A stretch of DNA of 64,000 nucleotides, from contig NZ_VFPO01000001.1 of NCBI RefSeq assembly GCF_006716765.1, forward strand, positions 868,001 through 932,000. Direction: 5' to 3'. The translations under genes and the position numbers were made by a program. Shown in pieces: positions 29,246-37,970 of this stretch; within the stretch, counting starts at the first letter, position 1; every line of letters begins with the position of its first letter. The notes under the pieces are model-generated. The model saw only the letters and a list, made by a program, of their open reading frames with translations, did not search any database and was not told where the DNA came from. Source of the stretch: Actinomadura hallensis. Its GTDB lineage: Bacteria; Actinomycetota; Actinomycetes; Streptosporangiales; Streptosporangiaceae.

Positions 29246-31300
29246 GTGACGGACATGGCGAGCGGGTCCGCGATGGCGCGGCTCACACAGGCCGACCGCG
29301 TCTATGTGGGCTGGCGTTACGCGCAGGTGCACCCCGACCCGGGGCCGCCCCCCGAACGCCCCGACCCGCCCGAACCCGGCCCGGCGCCGCCTCCCGAGCG
29401 GCGGCCGGGCGAGCACATGGCGGCGCTGCCGCTGCGGATCGTGTTCGGCGGCGCGCTCTGCGGCGTCCTCCTGTTCCTGCTGTGCGGCCTCACGGGCGTC
29501 ATCCCGTGGGCGTTCGCGGGGGTCGGGCTGCTGGCCTGCGCGGTCATCATCGCCATCACCGGCGGGTTCCTGTGGCGGGACGAGATGGCCGTCCGCGAAC
29601 GCATCGCCCAGGAACGCGACGCCGCCGAACGCAGGCGCGCCGAGGCCGAACGGAAGCGCGCCGCGGCCGAGAAGGCCTACGCCAAGGCCAAGGCGGACTG
29701 GGAACGCCGCCGGGCGGCGTACGAGAGCCAGCGCGAGTGGTACCCGGTCGCCGTCCCGCCCGGCGTGGACCGCGTCGACGTCGTCGGCGGGACGCTCGCC
29801 GGATGGTCCGCCGCCGTCACCACCATGGGCGCGGCCCGCCTCGCCGTGGGGGCGCGGCTCACCGTCATCGACCTGTCCGAAGGAGCGGTCGCGCACGACC
29901 TCCTCCGCCTGGCCGCCGACCGCGGCGACGACCCGCTCGTCTGGGTGCTGCCCGCCGACCTGCCGCGCCTCGACCTCACCCGCGGCCTGAGCCCGGAAGC
30001 GCTCGCGGACGTCCTGTCCCTGGTCGTCAGCGCGGGCGAGGAGGAGGTCGGCACACGCGACCTGTCGTTCGACAACTCGATTCTGGAACGTCTCATCGAG
30101 GTGCTCGGCACCGACACGACGATCCCGCAGATCACCGCCGCGCTGCGCGTCCTCGCCCAGGTCGGCGACCCCCGCGACGACCTGCGCCGCGGCCTGCTCA
30201 CCGACGACCAGGTCGAACGCATCGCGACGCTGTTCGGCCGGGACGCCACCGACCGGATCGTCGTCCGCCGCGCCTGGGCCCTGGAGGCGCAGCTCCGCAA
30301 ACTGGAGAAGCTCGCCACCGAACCGGTGCGCCTGCCCCCGTCCCGCCTGCACGTCGTGTCGATGGACCGCCGCGCCGGCGTCCTCACCAACCGCATCCTC
30401 GGCACGTACGTCACGACCGCGCTGACCCACCGCATCAGGGAGTCCCCGCCCGGCGGCCGCTGGGACCACACCCTGTTCCTCTGCGGCTCGGAGAAGCTCC
30501 GGGGCGACGTCCTCGACCGCCTCATCGACGCCTGCGAGGCGACGGGGACGGGCCTCGTCCTCATGTACCGCTCGATCCCCGACCACGTCCGGGAGCGCCT
30601 CGGCCGCCGCGGCCACGCGGCCGTGGGCTTCATGCGCCTGGGCAACCCGGAGGACGCCCGCGTGGCCGCCGAGCACATCGGCGCCGACCAGCCCCTCCTG
30701 GTCGCCGAGATCACCGACACCGCCGGCGAGACCCTCTTCGACGTCGCGACCGAGACCTACGCCAGCACGGTCGCCTACGCCCGCCCTCGCGGCGACGGCT
30801 TGACCGACCCCGTCTGGTCCCCCCTGCCAGCTCCCGCCGCCGACGACTCCGTCCTGGTCGAGGGCATCAGCTCCGCCACGGCCTGGGGACGCACCGTCGA
30901 GGACCGCCGCCGCAACACCAAACAGCGCTTCCGCGAACTCCTGGTGGAACCCCCGCAACTCCAGGAGCTCCCTCCAACGGCCATGGTGTTCACCCACTCC
31001 GGCGCCACAGGCCGCCGCACCCTCCTCGTGGACGCCAACCCCGGCATCATCACTCTGCCGACCGCCCACTCAATGGAGTTCGAGGAGTACCTGCGCGAAC
31101 AAGAACGCCGCAACCAGGAGGCCCTGGAGGAACCGCCCGCCGACCCTCCGACCACAACGACCCAAACAACCGCCCCCACCCCGCCCCAGCGTCCACGAGC
31201 CCGCCACGCCCTCCCCCGCGGCGCGAACCCGCGCTCCCCCCGGATGGTCCCCCCACTAAAACCAACCGGCAAACACAAAGCCGACCCACCGCCGCCCTAG
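29246..31300 (+). CDS. Membrane protein with degenerate ATPase-like domain, partner of the HerA-type ATPase
   Basis: A 684-residue protein. After a Pro-rich N-terminus come two membrane helices (about 66-110), then a charged coiled coil (about 112-160, RERIAQERDAAERRRAEAER). The soluble part begins VVGGTLAGWSAAVTTMG, placed like a P-loop but lacking GxxGxGK[ST]; the following VGARLTVIDL resembles the next strand of a VirD4/HerA fold. It may be an inactive ATPase paralogue, an inference. The C-terminus is a Pro-rich tail ending in basic residues. It lies 167 bp upstream of the ATPase gene on the same strand. I know no named function. Confidence 0.75.
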   Translation: MTDMASGSAMARLTQADRVYVGWRYAQVHPDPGPPPERPDPPEPGPAPPPERRPGEHMAALPLRIVFGGALCGVLLFLLCGLTGVIPWAFAGVGLLACAVIIAITGGFLWRDEMAVRERIAQERDAAERRRAEAERKRAAAEKAYAKAKADWERRRAAYESQREWYPVAVPPGVDRVDVVGGTLAGWSAAVTTMGAARLAVGARLTVIDLSEGAVAHDLLRLAADRGDDPLVWVLPADLPRLDLTRGLSPEALADVLSLVVSAGEEEVGTRDLSFDNSILERLIEVLGTDTTIPQITAALRVLAQVGDPRDDLRRGLLTDDQVERIATLFGRDATDRIVVRRAWALEAQLRKLEKLATEPVRLPPSRLHVVSMDRRAGVLTNRILGTYVTTALTHRIRESPPGGRWDHTLFLCGSEKLRGDVLDRLIDACEATGTGLVLMYRSIPDHVRERLGRRGHAAVGFMRLGNPEDARVAAEHIGADQPLLVAEITDTAGETLFDVATETYASTVAYARPRGDGLTDPVWSPLPAPAADDSVLVEGISSATAWGRTVEDRRRNTKQRFRELLVEPPQLQELPPTAMVFTHSGATGRRTLLVDANPGIITLPTAHSMEFEEYLREQERRNQEALEEPPADPPTTTTQTTAPTPPQRPRARHALPRGANPRSPRMVPPLKPTGKHKADPPPP

Positions 31301-31467
31301 CAAACACGCGCAAGCAGGCCCGAACAGCGACGGCGTAATCGTCAGGCGCATTCTGTGAATCCCCTCCTGGATCTGGCCGACCCGCAGGATGAGCTGGGGA
31401 CGGCGCGCTCGGCTCTTTTCCTGACATTGCATTGGCTCTGGGGCGGGGGGCGCGTCAGGATGCTGGG

Positions 31468-34400
31468 GTGAGTTTGCCGCCTGGGTCCATGTCTTCTGGG
31501 ATGACGCCGCCGTTCGGGGGCGGGGTGCCTCCGGCTGGGGGGCCGCCGCCGGGGATGCGGGGGCAGGGGGTTCCGGAGGCGCGGGGGGTGCCGCGGGACG
31601 AGTTCGTGCTGCCCGGGCCCTGGTATCGGATTCAGGCGATTCCGGCGCCGCAGCGGGAGGCTTCGGCGGAGTGGGACTTCGTGAGCGTGCTGCCTGCGGC
31701 GTTGTCGGCGGCGCGGCTGGGGCGGCCGTTCGTCGTCGGGTGGTTGTCGGTGGGCGGGGGTGCGCCGCTCCAGCTGATCACGAACGCGGGGCCGGTCGGG
31801 GCGCAGGAGGCCGGGGCCGAGTCGCATGGGCTGCTGTTTCCGAGTGGGGCTCGGGGTGTGCCCATCGGGGACGGGTGGTTGCGGCAGGCCGAGCGGATGG
31901 CGTGGACGCGGTGTCCCGGGCGGCTCGCGCCGCAGGGGGCGGGCGCCGGGCCCGGGTTGTTCGAGTCGACGCTCGTCACGTTGATGGAGCGGCCGTTCGG
32001 GTGGTTCGTCGTCGCCGACCCGTGTGATGAGCGGCTCATCGAGAGCGAGATGCGGGAGCTGCACCACGAGCTGCGGATGCTGCGGCGCGGGGAGGACGAG
32101 CAGGCGCGGCTCGCGGTCGCGCGGGCCGATCAGCGGCTCGCCGAGCTGGACGCGTTCCGGGAGGCGGGGCTCTGGCAGGTGCGGGTCGTCGCCGGGGCCG
32201 CCACGCAGGAGGAGCTGAGCCAGATCGCGCCGGTGCTCGTCGGGTCCATGGAGCTGGGACATCACCCCTACCGGCTGCGGTCGGGGGAGGGGAGCGGGTC
32301 GTTCGCGGAGATGCTGCGGCCGGGGGCGGCGCCCGCCCTGGCCCGGCCGATGCGGGAGGCGGAGCAGCGGTTCCCGTTCGTGGCGACGGCGGGTGCGCTG
32401 GCGGCGCTGGCGGGGCTGCCGCGGCGGGAGGTGCCGGGGCTTCGGGTGCTGGACGCCGGATACTTCGACGTCACGTCCGAGACCGAATCCGAGACCGAGG
32501 GGGAGGGCGAGGAGCAGATCGAGCTGGGCGCCATCCTGGACGGGCAGGACCGGGAGGTCGGGCGGCTCACCGTGCCGCGCTCGACCATCAACCGGCACGT
32601 GTTCGTGACGGGGGCGACGGGTGCGGGCAAGTCGCAGACCGTCCGGCATCTGCTGGAGCAGCTGACGCGCGCGGGTATCCCGTGGCTGGCGATCGAGCCG
32701 GCGAAGTCGGAGTACGCGGCGATGGCGGGGCGCATCCGGGACCTCGGCGGGCCGGTGACCGTCGTCAACCCGTCCGACCCCGAGTCCGTGCCGCTGTCGG
32801 TGAATCCGCTCGCGCCCGAGCCCGGGTATCCGGTGCAGGCGCACATCGACATGGTGCGGGCGCTGTTCCAGGCCGCGTTCGACGCGGAGGAGCCGTTCCC
32901 GCAGATCATGGCGCAGGCCCTGCAGAGGGTCTACGAGAACAACGGCTGGGACGTGGTGACCGGCGCGGGCGTGCCGGGGTCGCTGATCGAGCCCGCGGTG
33001 CCCACGCTGGAGCAACTGCAGAACGCGGCCCTGCAGGTGATCCAGGACGTGGGGTACGGGCGTGAGCTGATGGCCGACGTCCAGGGTTTCGTGGACGTGC
33101 GGCTGCGTTCGCTGCGCATCGGTTCGGCGGGACGGTTCTTCGAGGGCGGTCACCCCGCCGACATCGGCGGGATGCTCCGCGACAACATCGTCCTCGCCAT
33201 CGAGGACGTCGCGAACGACGAGGACAAGGCGTTCCTCATGGGGACGCTCATCATCCGCATCGTCGAGCATCTGCGGATGCGGGAGCGGCGCCGGGACCGC
33301 AGCGACGGGCCCGCGCTGCGGCATGTGATCGTCATCGAGGAGGCGCACCGGCTGCTGCGCAACCGCGGCCCGGAGCGCACCAGTTCGCACGCCGTCGAGC
33401 TGTTCGCCGGGATGCTCGCCGAGATCCGCGCGTACGGCGAGGGGATCATCGTCGCGGAGCAGATCCCGACCAAGCTCGTCCCGGACGTGATCAAGAACAC
33501 GGCGCTGAAGGTCGTGCACCGGCTGCCCGCGCACGACGACCGGCAGCAGGTCGGGGCGGCGATGAACCTGGACGAGGACCAGTCCCGCGAGGTGGTGTCG
33601 CTGCGTCCCGGCGTCGCGGCCGTGTTCGCGGACGGCATGGACCGGCCGCTGCGGGTCCGGGTGCCGCTGGGGGAGGGCCGTGAGGCGGAGCTGCCCGGCC
33701 CGCCCCCGCCCGTGGACGGCCGCCGGTCCGCCGCGTGCGGCTGCGAGTGCCGTTCGGGACGGGCCTGCACCCTGTACGAGCTCCGCGAGGCGGATCTCGT
33801 CGCCGGGCATCCCGAGTGGGCGTGGCTGAGGCTGTGGGCCGACACCCTCGTCCTGTCGCACGTGGTGAACCGCCCGATGCCCGCGGTCCCGGCGGAGCTG
33901 GGGCGGGCCTGGTCGCGCCTGACGCCGCGGCTGCGGGAGTGCGCGCTGGCGACCGTCGTGGAGCGGGCCGTGTCGCGGCGGTCGCGGTCGCTGCGCACCG
34001 CCTACCCGCCGTCCGACCTGACGGCGGCGGCCGCGAAGGTCGCCGGGCGTCTCCTCGGCGGCGATCCCGCGGGCGCGGCCCCCGGTGCGACGTGGGTGAT
34101 TCCGCAGGTCAGGTGGCTGCACGAGCTGGACCGGCTCTTCCCGTACGGGGGCGGCGCGCCCGACAAGCACGCCTCCGCGCCGCCGCTCGACTACCAGCTG
34201 CCCGGCCTGAAGCAGCCGCCGGACCCGAAGCTCGGCCACCGGCTGCGGGCCCTGCGCCGCCACCCGCTGTCGATGGAGCTGGAGCGGAACCGCCCCATCG
34301 CCCTCACCGCCGTCTACGGCGACGACGACCAGGCCGGCTTCTACCAGGACCTCGCGCTCGTCGCCGTCGGTTTCGACCATGTGGACGAGCAGGTCGAGCA

Positions 34401-34530
34401 CGTCGCGGAGACGATGCGGGTCGGTGAATGGCTGGAACCCGTCCTGAGCTGGTACGACCGCTTCATCGCCCCGTTCGAGGACCCCTCCAGGGGCCTGCCG
34501 TTCCTCGGGCAGGCCGGCGACGGCGAGTGA
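31468..34530 (+). CDS. HerA/VirB4-type DUF87 ATPase
   Basis: A 1020-residue protein. Walker A is GATGAGKS (382-389), followed by IPWLAIEPAKSEYAAMAGRI. Walker B is IVIEE (621-625) in HVIVIEEAHRLL; the downstream EQIPTKLVPDVIKNTALKVV and HRLPAHDDRQQVGAAMNLDE are typical of HerA/VirB4 translocases. A Cys cluster (C757, C759, C761, C767) after the ATPase core may bind zinc. The N-terminal 380 residues are specific to this protein. The family pumps DNA or protein through ring-shaped hexamers. With two membrane-protein neighbours, a membrane-linked translocation or defence role is possible. The GTG at 31468 begins after a weak ribosome site. Confidence 0.85.
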   Translation: MSLPPGSMSSGMTPPFGGGVPPAGGPPPGMRGQGVPEARGVPRDEFVLPGPWYRIQAIPAPQREASAEWDFVSVLPAALSAARLGRPFVVGWLSVGGGAPLQLITNAGPVGAQEAGAESHGLLFPSGARGVPIGDGWLRQAERMAWTRCPGRLAPQGAGAGPGLFESTLVTLMERPFGWFVVADPCDERLIESEMRELHHELRMLRRGEDEQARLAVARADQRLAELDAFREAGLWQVRVVAGAATQEELSQIAPVLVGSMELGHHPYRLRSGEGSGSFAEMLRPGAAPALARPMREAEQRFPFVATAGALAALAGLPRREVPGLRVLDAGYFDVTSETESETEGEGEEQIELGAILDGQDREVGRLTVPRSTINRHVFVTGATGAGKSQTVRHLLEQLTRAGIPWLAIEPAKSEYAAMAGRIRDLGGPVTVVNPSDPESVPLSVNPLAPEPGYPVQAHIDMVRALFQAAFDAEEPFPQIMAQALQRVYENNGWDVVTGAGVPGSLIEPAVPTLEQLQNAALQVIQDVGYGRELMADVQGFVDVRLRSLRIGSAGRFFEGGHPADIGGMLRDNIVLAIEDVANDEDKAFLMGTLIIRIVEHLRMRERRRDRSDGPALRHVIVIEEAHRLLRNRGPERTSSHAVELFAGMLAEIRAYGEGIIVAEQIPTKLVPDVIKNTALKVVHRLPAHDDRQQVGAAMNLDEDQSREVVSLRPGVAAVFADGMDRPLRVRVPLGEGREAELPGPPPPVDGRRSAACGCECRSGRACTLYELREADLVAGHPEWAWLRLWADTLVLSHVVNRPMPAVPAELGRAWSRLTPRLRECALATVVERAVSRRSRSLRTAYPPSDLTAAAAKVAGRLLGGDPAGAAPGATWVIPQVRWLHELDRLFPYGGGAPDKHASAPPLDYQLPGLKQPPDPKLGHRLRALRRHPLSMELERNRPIALTAVYGDDDQAGFYQDLALVAVGFDHVDEQVEHVAETMRVGEWLEPVLSWYDRFIAPFEDPSRGLPFLGQAGDGE

Positions 34531-34632
34531 CCGGGCGATCCATTCCCGTTTCGTCAACGACTCACGCCGAGCCCTTTCGCGGTACTAACTTCTTCCATCA
34601 CGGAAACCCGACTCCTGTGGAGGGACCGCTCT

Positions 34633-36471
34633 TTGGACGTGCGGACCGGCAGCCCGCCCCATTTCCGGCACGGGGTCATGCGCGAACCCCGCACGGGCCC
34701 GATGCAGAACCTCACCCGCTATCTCAGCGCGGCCATGTACCTCGACAAGGGGCTGTGCGACGCCGTCATCAAGGAGTACGTGCACGAGGCGCACCGGGCG
34801 GTGGTCCCGTCCCACGGGTACGACCTCGAACCGGTCATCCGGCACGCCCGCCAGGCCCGGCTGATGCGCATCGTCCGCGACGTCGTCCTCGTCCTGGTGT
34901 GGGGCGCGCTGTACGTCGTCGCGCCCATCATCGCGCTGCCCTACCTGCTGCTGTTCGGGTACGTGACGTTCCTGACCCGCATCCCGTGGCGACAGCTGTC
35001 CGGGTGGCGGCGCGTCGGCCTCGCCGTGCTCCTGGCGTGGCCTCTGCTGTGGTTCGCGAGCTTTCTCGGCCTCGGGTTCCTCTTCGCCGTCCTCCTCCCC
35101 ACCGGTGCCCTGAGCAGCGGCGCGCCATACGGCAGCGCCGCCTACGGGGAGGCGGGGCTCGGCCTCGCCCTGCTCCTGTTCGTCGTCATCCCGCTGGTGC
35201 TGGCGGTCCCCGGCGTGGCGATCGGGCACCTCGCCCTCGTCCTGCGGCGCCTCGCCCGGGACCTCGGACCGGGCGCGCACGGGCCGGGTCCCGATCCCGG
35301 CGGCGGACGTTTCCAGGGCGCGCTCGCCCGCGTCCGCGCGTCCCAGGACGGCAACATCACCCTGTACTCGGGCGACAACCCGTTCATCGGCACGGGCCAC
35401 CCCCGCTCACAGGACGCGCGGGTGTGGTCCGTCGTCCTCGAACTGGACAGGAAGGCGTCCGGGCTGCTCGGCAAACCGGCCCCGCCATCGGACGGGCAGT
35501 CGTCAGGCCCCGCCCCCGTCGACCCCGTCGTCATGTACGAACGCATCCGCGCCAAACTGCACGAGATGCGCGACGAGCACCCGGCCGCAGGCGGCGGGCG
35601 CCCGCTGCCGCCCAACGAGCGCATCAACGGCCTCATCACCGGGTGGCATGTCGCGGCCCGCGGCCGGTGCGTGCAGCGCCCCCGCCCGGTGGACGACGCC
35701 AATCCCGCCCTCTACGCCGGGCATCCGCTGATCGACCCCTCGGGACGCATCCCGTACTCGACGGCGTCGGACGAGGCGATCGAGGCGGCCATCCGGCACC
35801 CGCAGGCCGGGATCCGCTGCTTCCAGCGCGTGTCGATCGGCGCGCAGGGCCAGGCGGTCACCACCCCGTCCGGCGAGGTCGTGGCCCCGGCGGAGGAACA
35901 GGAGGCCGCGCTGTCGGTCTTCGTCCACCTCGCCGTGGAGGGACGGATGCTGTACGGGCAGTTCGCCGCGACCGTCCTGCCGCCCGTCCGCCCCGCCTTC
36001 AAGATCGTGGACGAGCTGCCCGCGTGGGACGGCCCCAAACTGCTGTACAGGACGGTCGTCTTCGGTTTCCCCGCCGTGCTCGCCGCGCCGTTCCTCGCGC
36101 CCTACCGGCTCGCCGGGGCCCTCTGGCGGATCCTGCGGGAGACCCTCGCCTCGGAGATCGGCCCCGATCCGGCGGCCGAGCTCGTCCACGACTACGGGGC
36201 CCGCATCAGCGTGCGGGAACTGGCGGCCGACGCCGACTTCCACGACTTCGTCCAGGAACTCGACGTCGACAAGTACACGAAGCTGATCGAGCTGCGCGTC
36301 AACGAGGCGCTGCTCGACTACCTCGAGGAGCGCGGGATCGACGTGTCCGCGTACCGCGCGCAGGCCGGCGTCGTCCTGAACGAGGGCGTCATCATGACCG
36401 GCGGGACCGTCCGGGGGCAGGTCGCCGCCGGACGGCGCGTCAAGCAGGGGCAGAGCGGCATCAACCCCTGA
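34633..36471 (+). CDS. Multi-helix membrane protein of the HerA cluster
   Basis: A 612-residue protein. Hydrophobic segments lie near residues 80-112, 130-160 and 175-205, and a shorter one near 475-490. The rest is soluble and unrecognised. The last 34 residues contain GGTVRGQVAAGRRVKQ, very like the N-terminus of the next gene product. Start: TTG at 34633, eight bases after GGAGGG; the next in-frame GTG (34639) is less well spaced. The gene begins 103 bp after the ATPase stop and ends 28 bp before the 117-aa gene. No enzyme motif was found. Confidence 0.72.
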   Translation: MDVRTGSPPHFRHGVMREPRTGPMQNLTRYLSAAMYLDKGLCDAVIKEYVHEAHRAVVPSHGYDLEPVIRHARQARLMRIVRDVVLVLVWGALYVVAPIIALPYLLLFGYVTFLTRIPWRQLSGWRRVGLAVLLAWPLLWFASFLGLGFLFAVLLPTGALSSGAPYGSAAYGEAGLGLALLLFVVIPLVLAVPGVAIGHLALVLRRLARDLGPGAHGPGPDPGGGRFQGALARVRASQDGNITLYSGDNPFIGTGHPRSQDARVWSVVLELDRKASGLLGKPAPPSDGQSSGPAPVDPVVMYERIRAKLHEMRDEHPAAGGGRPLPPNERINGLITGWHVAARGRCVQRPRPVDDANPALYAGHPLIDPSGRIPYSTASDEAIEAAIRHPQAGIRCFQRVSIGAQGQAVTTPSGEVVAPAEEQEAALSVFVHLAVEGRMLYGQFAATVLPPVRPAFKIVDELPAWDGPKLLYRTVVFGFPAVLAAPFLAPYRLAGALWRILRETLASEIGPDPAAELVHDYGARISVRELAADADFHDFVQELDVDKYTKLIELRVNEALLDYLEERGIDVSAYRAQAGVVLNEGVIMTGGTVRGQVAAGRRVKQGQSGINP

Positions 36472-36498
36472 CGGACCCCCTGACAGACCGGGAGAGAC

Positions 36499-36852
36499 AT
36501 GACTCAGCACGGCGACCGGGGCATCAGCATCGGCGGCAACGCCAACGTCTCGGGACAGATCGCGACCGGCGACAACGTCACCCAGAACCAGCAGATCAAC
36601 GCGGGGCCCGCGGGGGAGGCCGCCGAGGCGCTCGCGCGCGTCGAACGCCTCCTCGACGCGCACGCCGCCGACCTCGACGAGCCCGACAGGGCCCGCCGCG
36701 ACCTCGCCGACATCCGGGAGGAGGTCGAGTCCGGCGACGCCGACCCCGAACGCGTGGAAGGCGCCCTGGCCCGCCTCGGCCGCCGCGTGTCCGACGTGGC
36801 GGCCCTGACCGAAGCCGTCCAACGCCTGACCACAGTCCTCGGCCTAGGCTGA
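36499..36852 (+). CDS. Small protein with Gly-rich beta motif and helical C-terminus
   Basis: A 117-residue protein. Residues 9-32 (ISIGGNANVSGQIATGDNV) form a Gly/Asn-rich motif of the kind seen in adaptor-like proteins of bacterial conflict systems, an analogy I could not check. The rest is a charged helical bundle (RVERLLDAHAADLDEPDRAR and onward) with no cysteine. A GGGAGAG ribosome site precedes the ATG. It is the last gene of the HerA cluster. The function is unknown; binding to the preceding membrane protein through the shared motif is a testable idea. Confidence 0.7.
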   Translation: MTQHGDRGISIGGNANVSGQIATGDNVTQNQQINAGPAGEAAEALARVERLLDAHAADLDEPDRARRDLADIREEVESGDADPERVEGALARLGRRVSDVAALTEAVQRLTTVLGLG

Positions 36853-36909
36853 AACACCCACGCGGACACCGCCCACCCGAAGGCCCCATCCCACCACCGC
36901 CGCCGGACG

Positions 36910-37866
36910 CTAGATGTCGCTTTCGGTGCGGGTGGGGAGGCCGGCTTCCTCGGCGATCGGGGACCAGTAGCTGATGAACTCGCTCTTGGCGCTGCTCGCG
37001 CGCTGGTTGACGTCCGCGACGTCGCTCTCGGTCGGGCAGCCGGGCGCGAAGTCCAGGTAGCGCTGGTTCGACTCGGCCGACGCCTCCAGGGCGCGGACCA
37101 GCGCCTCCTTCATCTTCGGGCCGTTCTCGAGTGCGCTCACGTCGAGGGACCGGGCCGTCTCCAGCTGGCTGCGGCGCGCGTCGAGGACGCGTCGCAGACC
37201 GGCCGTGGGGCAGCCCGACGTGACCACGCCGCCCAGTTCGGAGCGGGTGCCGCCCATCTCCTCCAGGAGGTCGTCCACGGCCTTGGCCTGGGCTTCGGCG
37301 TCACCGGCGCCGCTGCTCGGGTCGTCGCCCTCCGGCGGTGCCTCGCTCGCGCCCTGCACGGAGGGCACGTCGCCCGTGGGCTGTGCGGGCGCGTCCGATC
37401 CGCTCGGCCAGAGCACGATGCCGAGCGCCAGCCCGAACAGAAGCACCGCGCCCGCGGCGCCCAGGAAGTAGGGCGTGCGGCTCTTCTTCGGCGGCGCGGG
37501 CGGCTGCCAGATCGCGGGCTCCGCCCAGGGCTCCGGCGAGAGCTGCGTGTACGTCTCGCCGCCCGGCGGCATTGGGGTCGTGTGGTCGGGAGGAGGGCCG
37601 GGCGGGGGCTGGTCGAGGGGCGACCCCCATCCGGCGGGTTCCTGCGGCGGCGACGTCCACGGCGGCGGCGGAGGCTCACCGGGCGCGCCGGAACCGGCCG
37701 TCCCGCCGCCGTACGGGTCCTGGACGGTCGCGTCCTCCCCGGGCCGGCCGGAGTGCGGGTCGGGGGTCGTGGCGTCCTCGGCGGGCGCCGTGCCGAGCGC
37801 CGCGTTGCAGCGCGTGCAGCGGGGCAACGCCGAATTGGTGTCGCTTCCGCAGCTTGGACACCGCAT
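36910..37866 (-). CDS. Zinc-ribbon, single-TM protein (paralogue A)
   Basis: A 318-residue protein. The N-terminal zinc ribbon has C3, C6, C17 and C20. A disordered Pro/Gly region follows, then KKSR and one transmembrane helix (about 130-155, YFLGAAGAVLLFGLALGIVL). The outer C-terminus is a helical domain with two cysteines (SGCPT, PGCPT). The same design occurs in the neighbouring gene at 37971-39947 and the outer domains are alignable. Function unknown; the layout suggests a membrane sensor with an intracellular metal-binding head. It converges on the HerA cluster. Confidence 0.78.
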   Translation of the reverse strand: MRCPSCGSDTNSALPRCTRCNAALGTAPAEDATTPDPHSGRPGEDATVQDPYGGGTAGSGAPGEPPPPPWTSPPQEPAGWGSPLDQPPPGPPPDHTTPMPPGGETYTQLSPEPWAEPAIWQPPAPPKKSRTPYFLGAAGAVLLFGLALGIVLWPSGSDAPAQPTGDVPSVQGASEAPPEGDDPSSGAGDAEAQAKAVDDLLEEMGGTRSELGGVVTSGCPTAGLRRVLDARRSQLETARSLDVSALENGPKMKEALVRALEASAESNQRYLDFAPGCPTESDVADVNQRASSAKSEFISYWSPIAEEAGLPTRTESDI

Positions 37867-37970
37867 GAGGTCCCCCTACCCCGTCACGTACCAAACGGTG
37901 ACAAGATACTCTGGCCACCTTCGGCGTGGACGGTCCGTACTCCGGTCGCAACCGGGTCGTGACCGGGGGC

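Noticed and set aside
29165-31069. 634-codon minus-strand frame over the 684-aa gene
   Set aside because: It is Ala/Gly/Val-rich shadow sequence; the plus-strand frame has TM helices and coherent codon use.
31342-34557. 1071-codon minus-strand frame opposite the ATPase
   Set aside because: Pro/Arg/His-rich composition with no domain, against clear Walker motifs on the plus strand.
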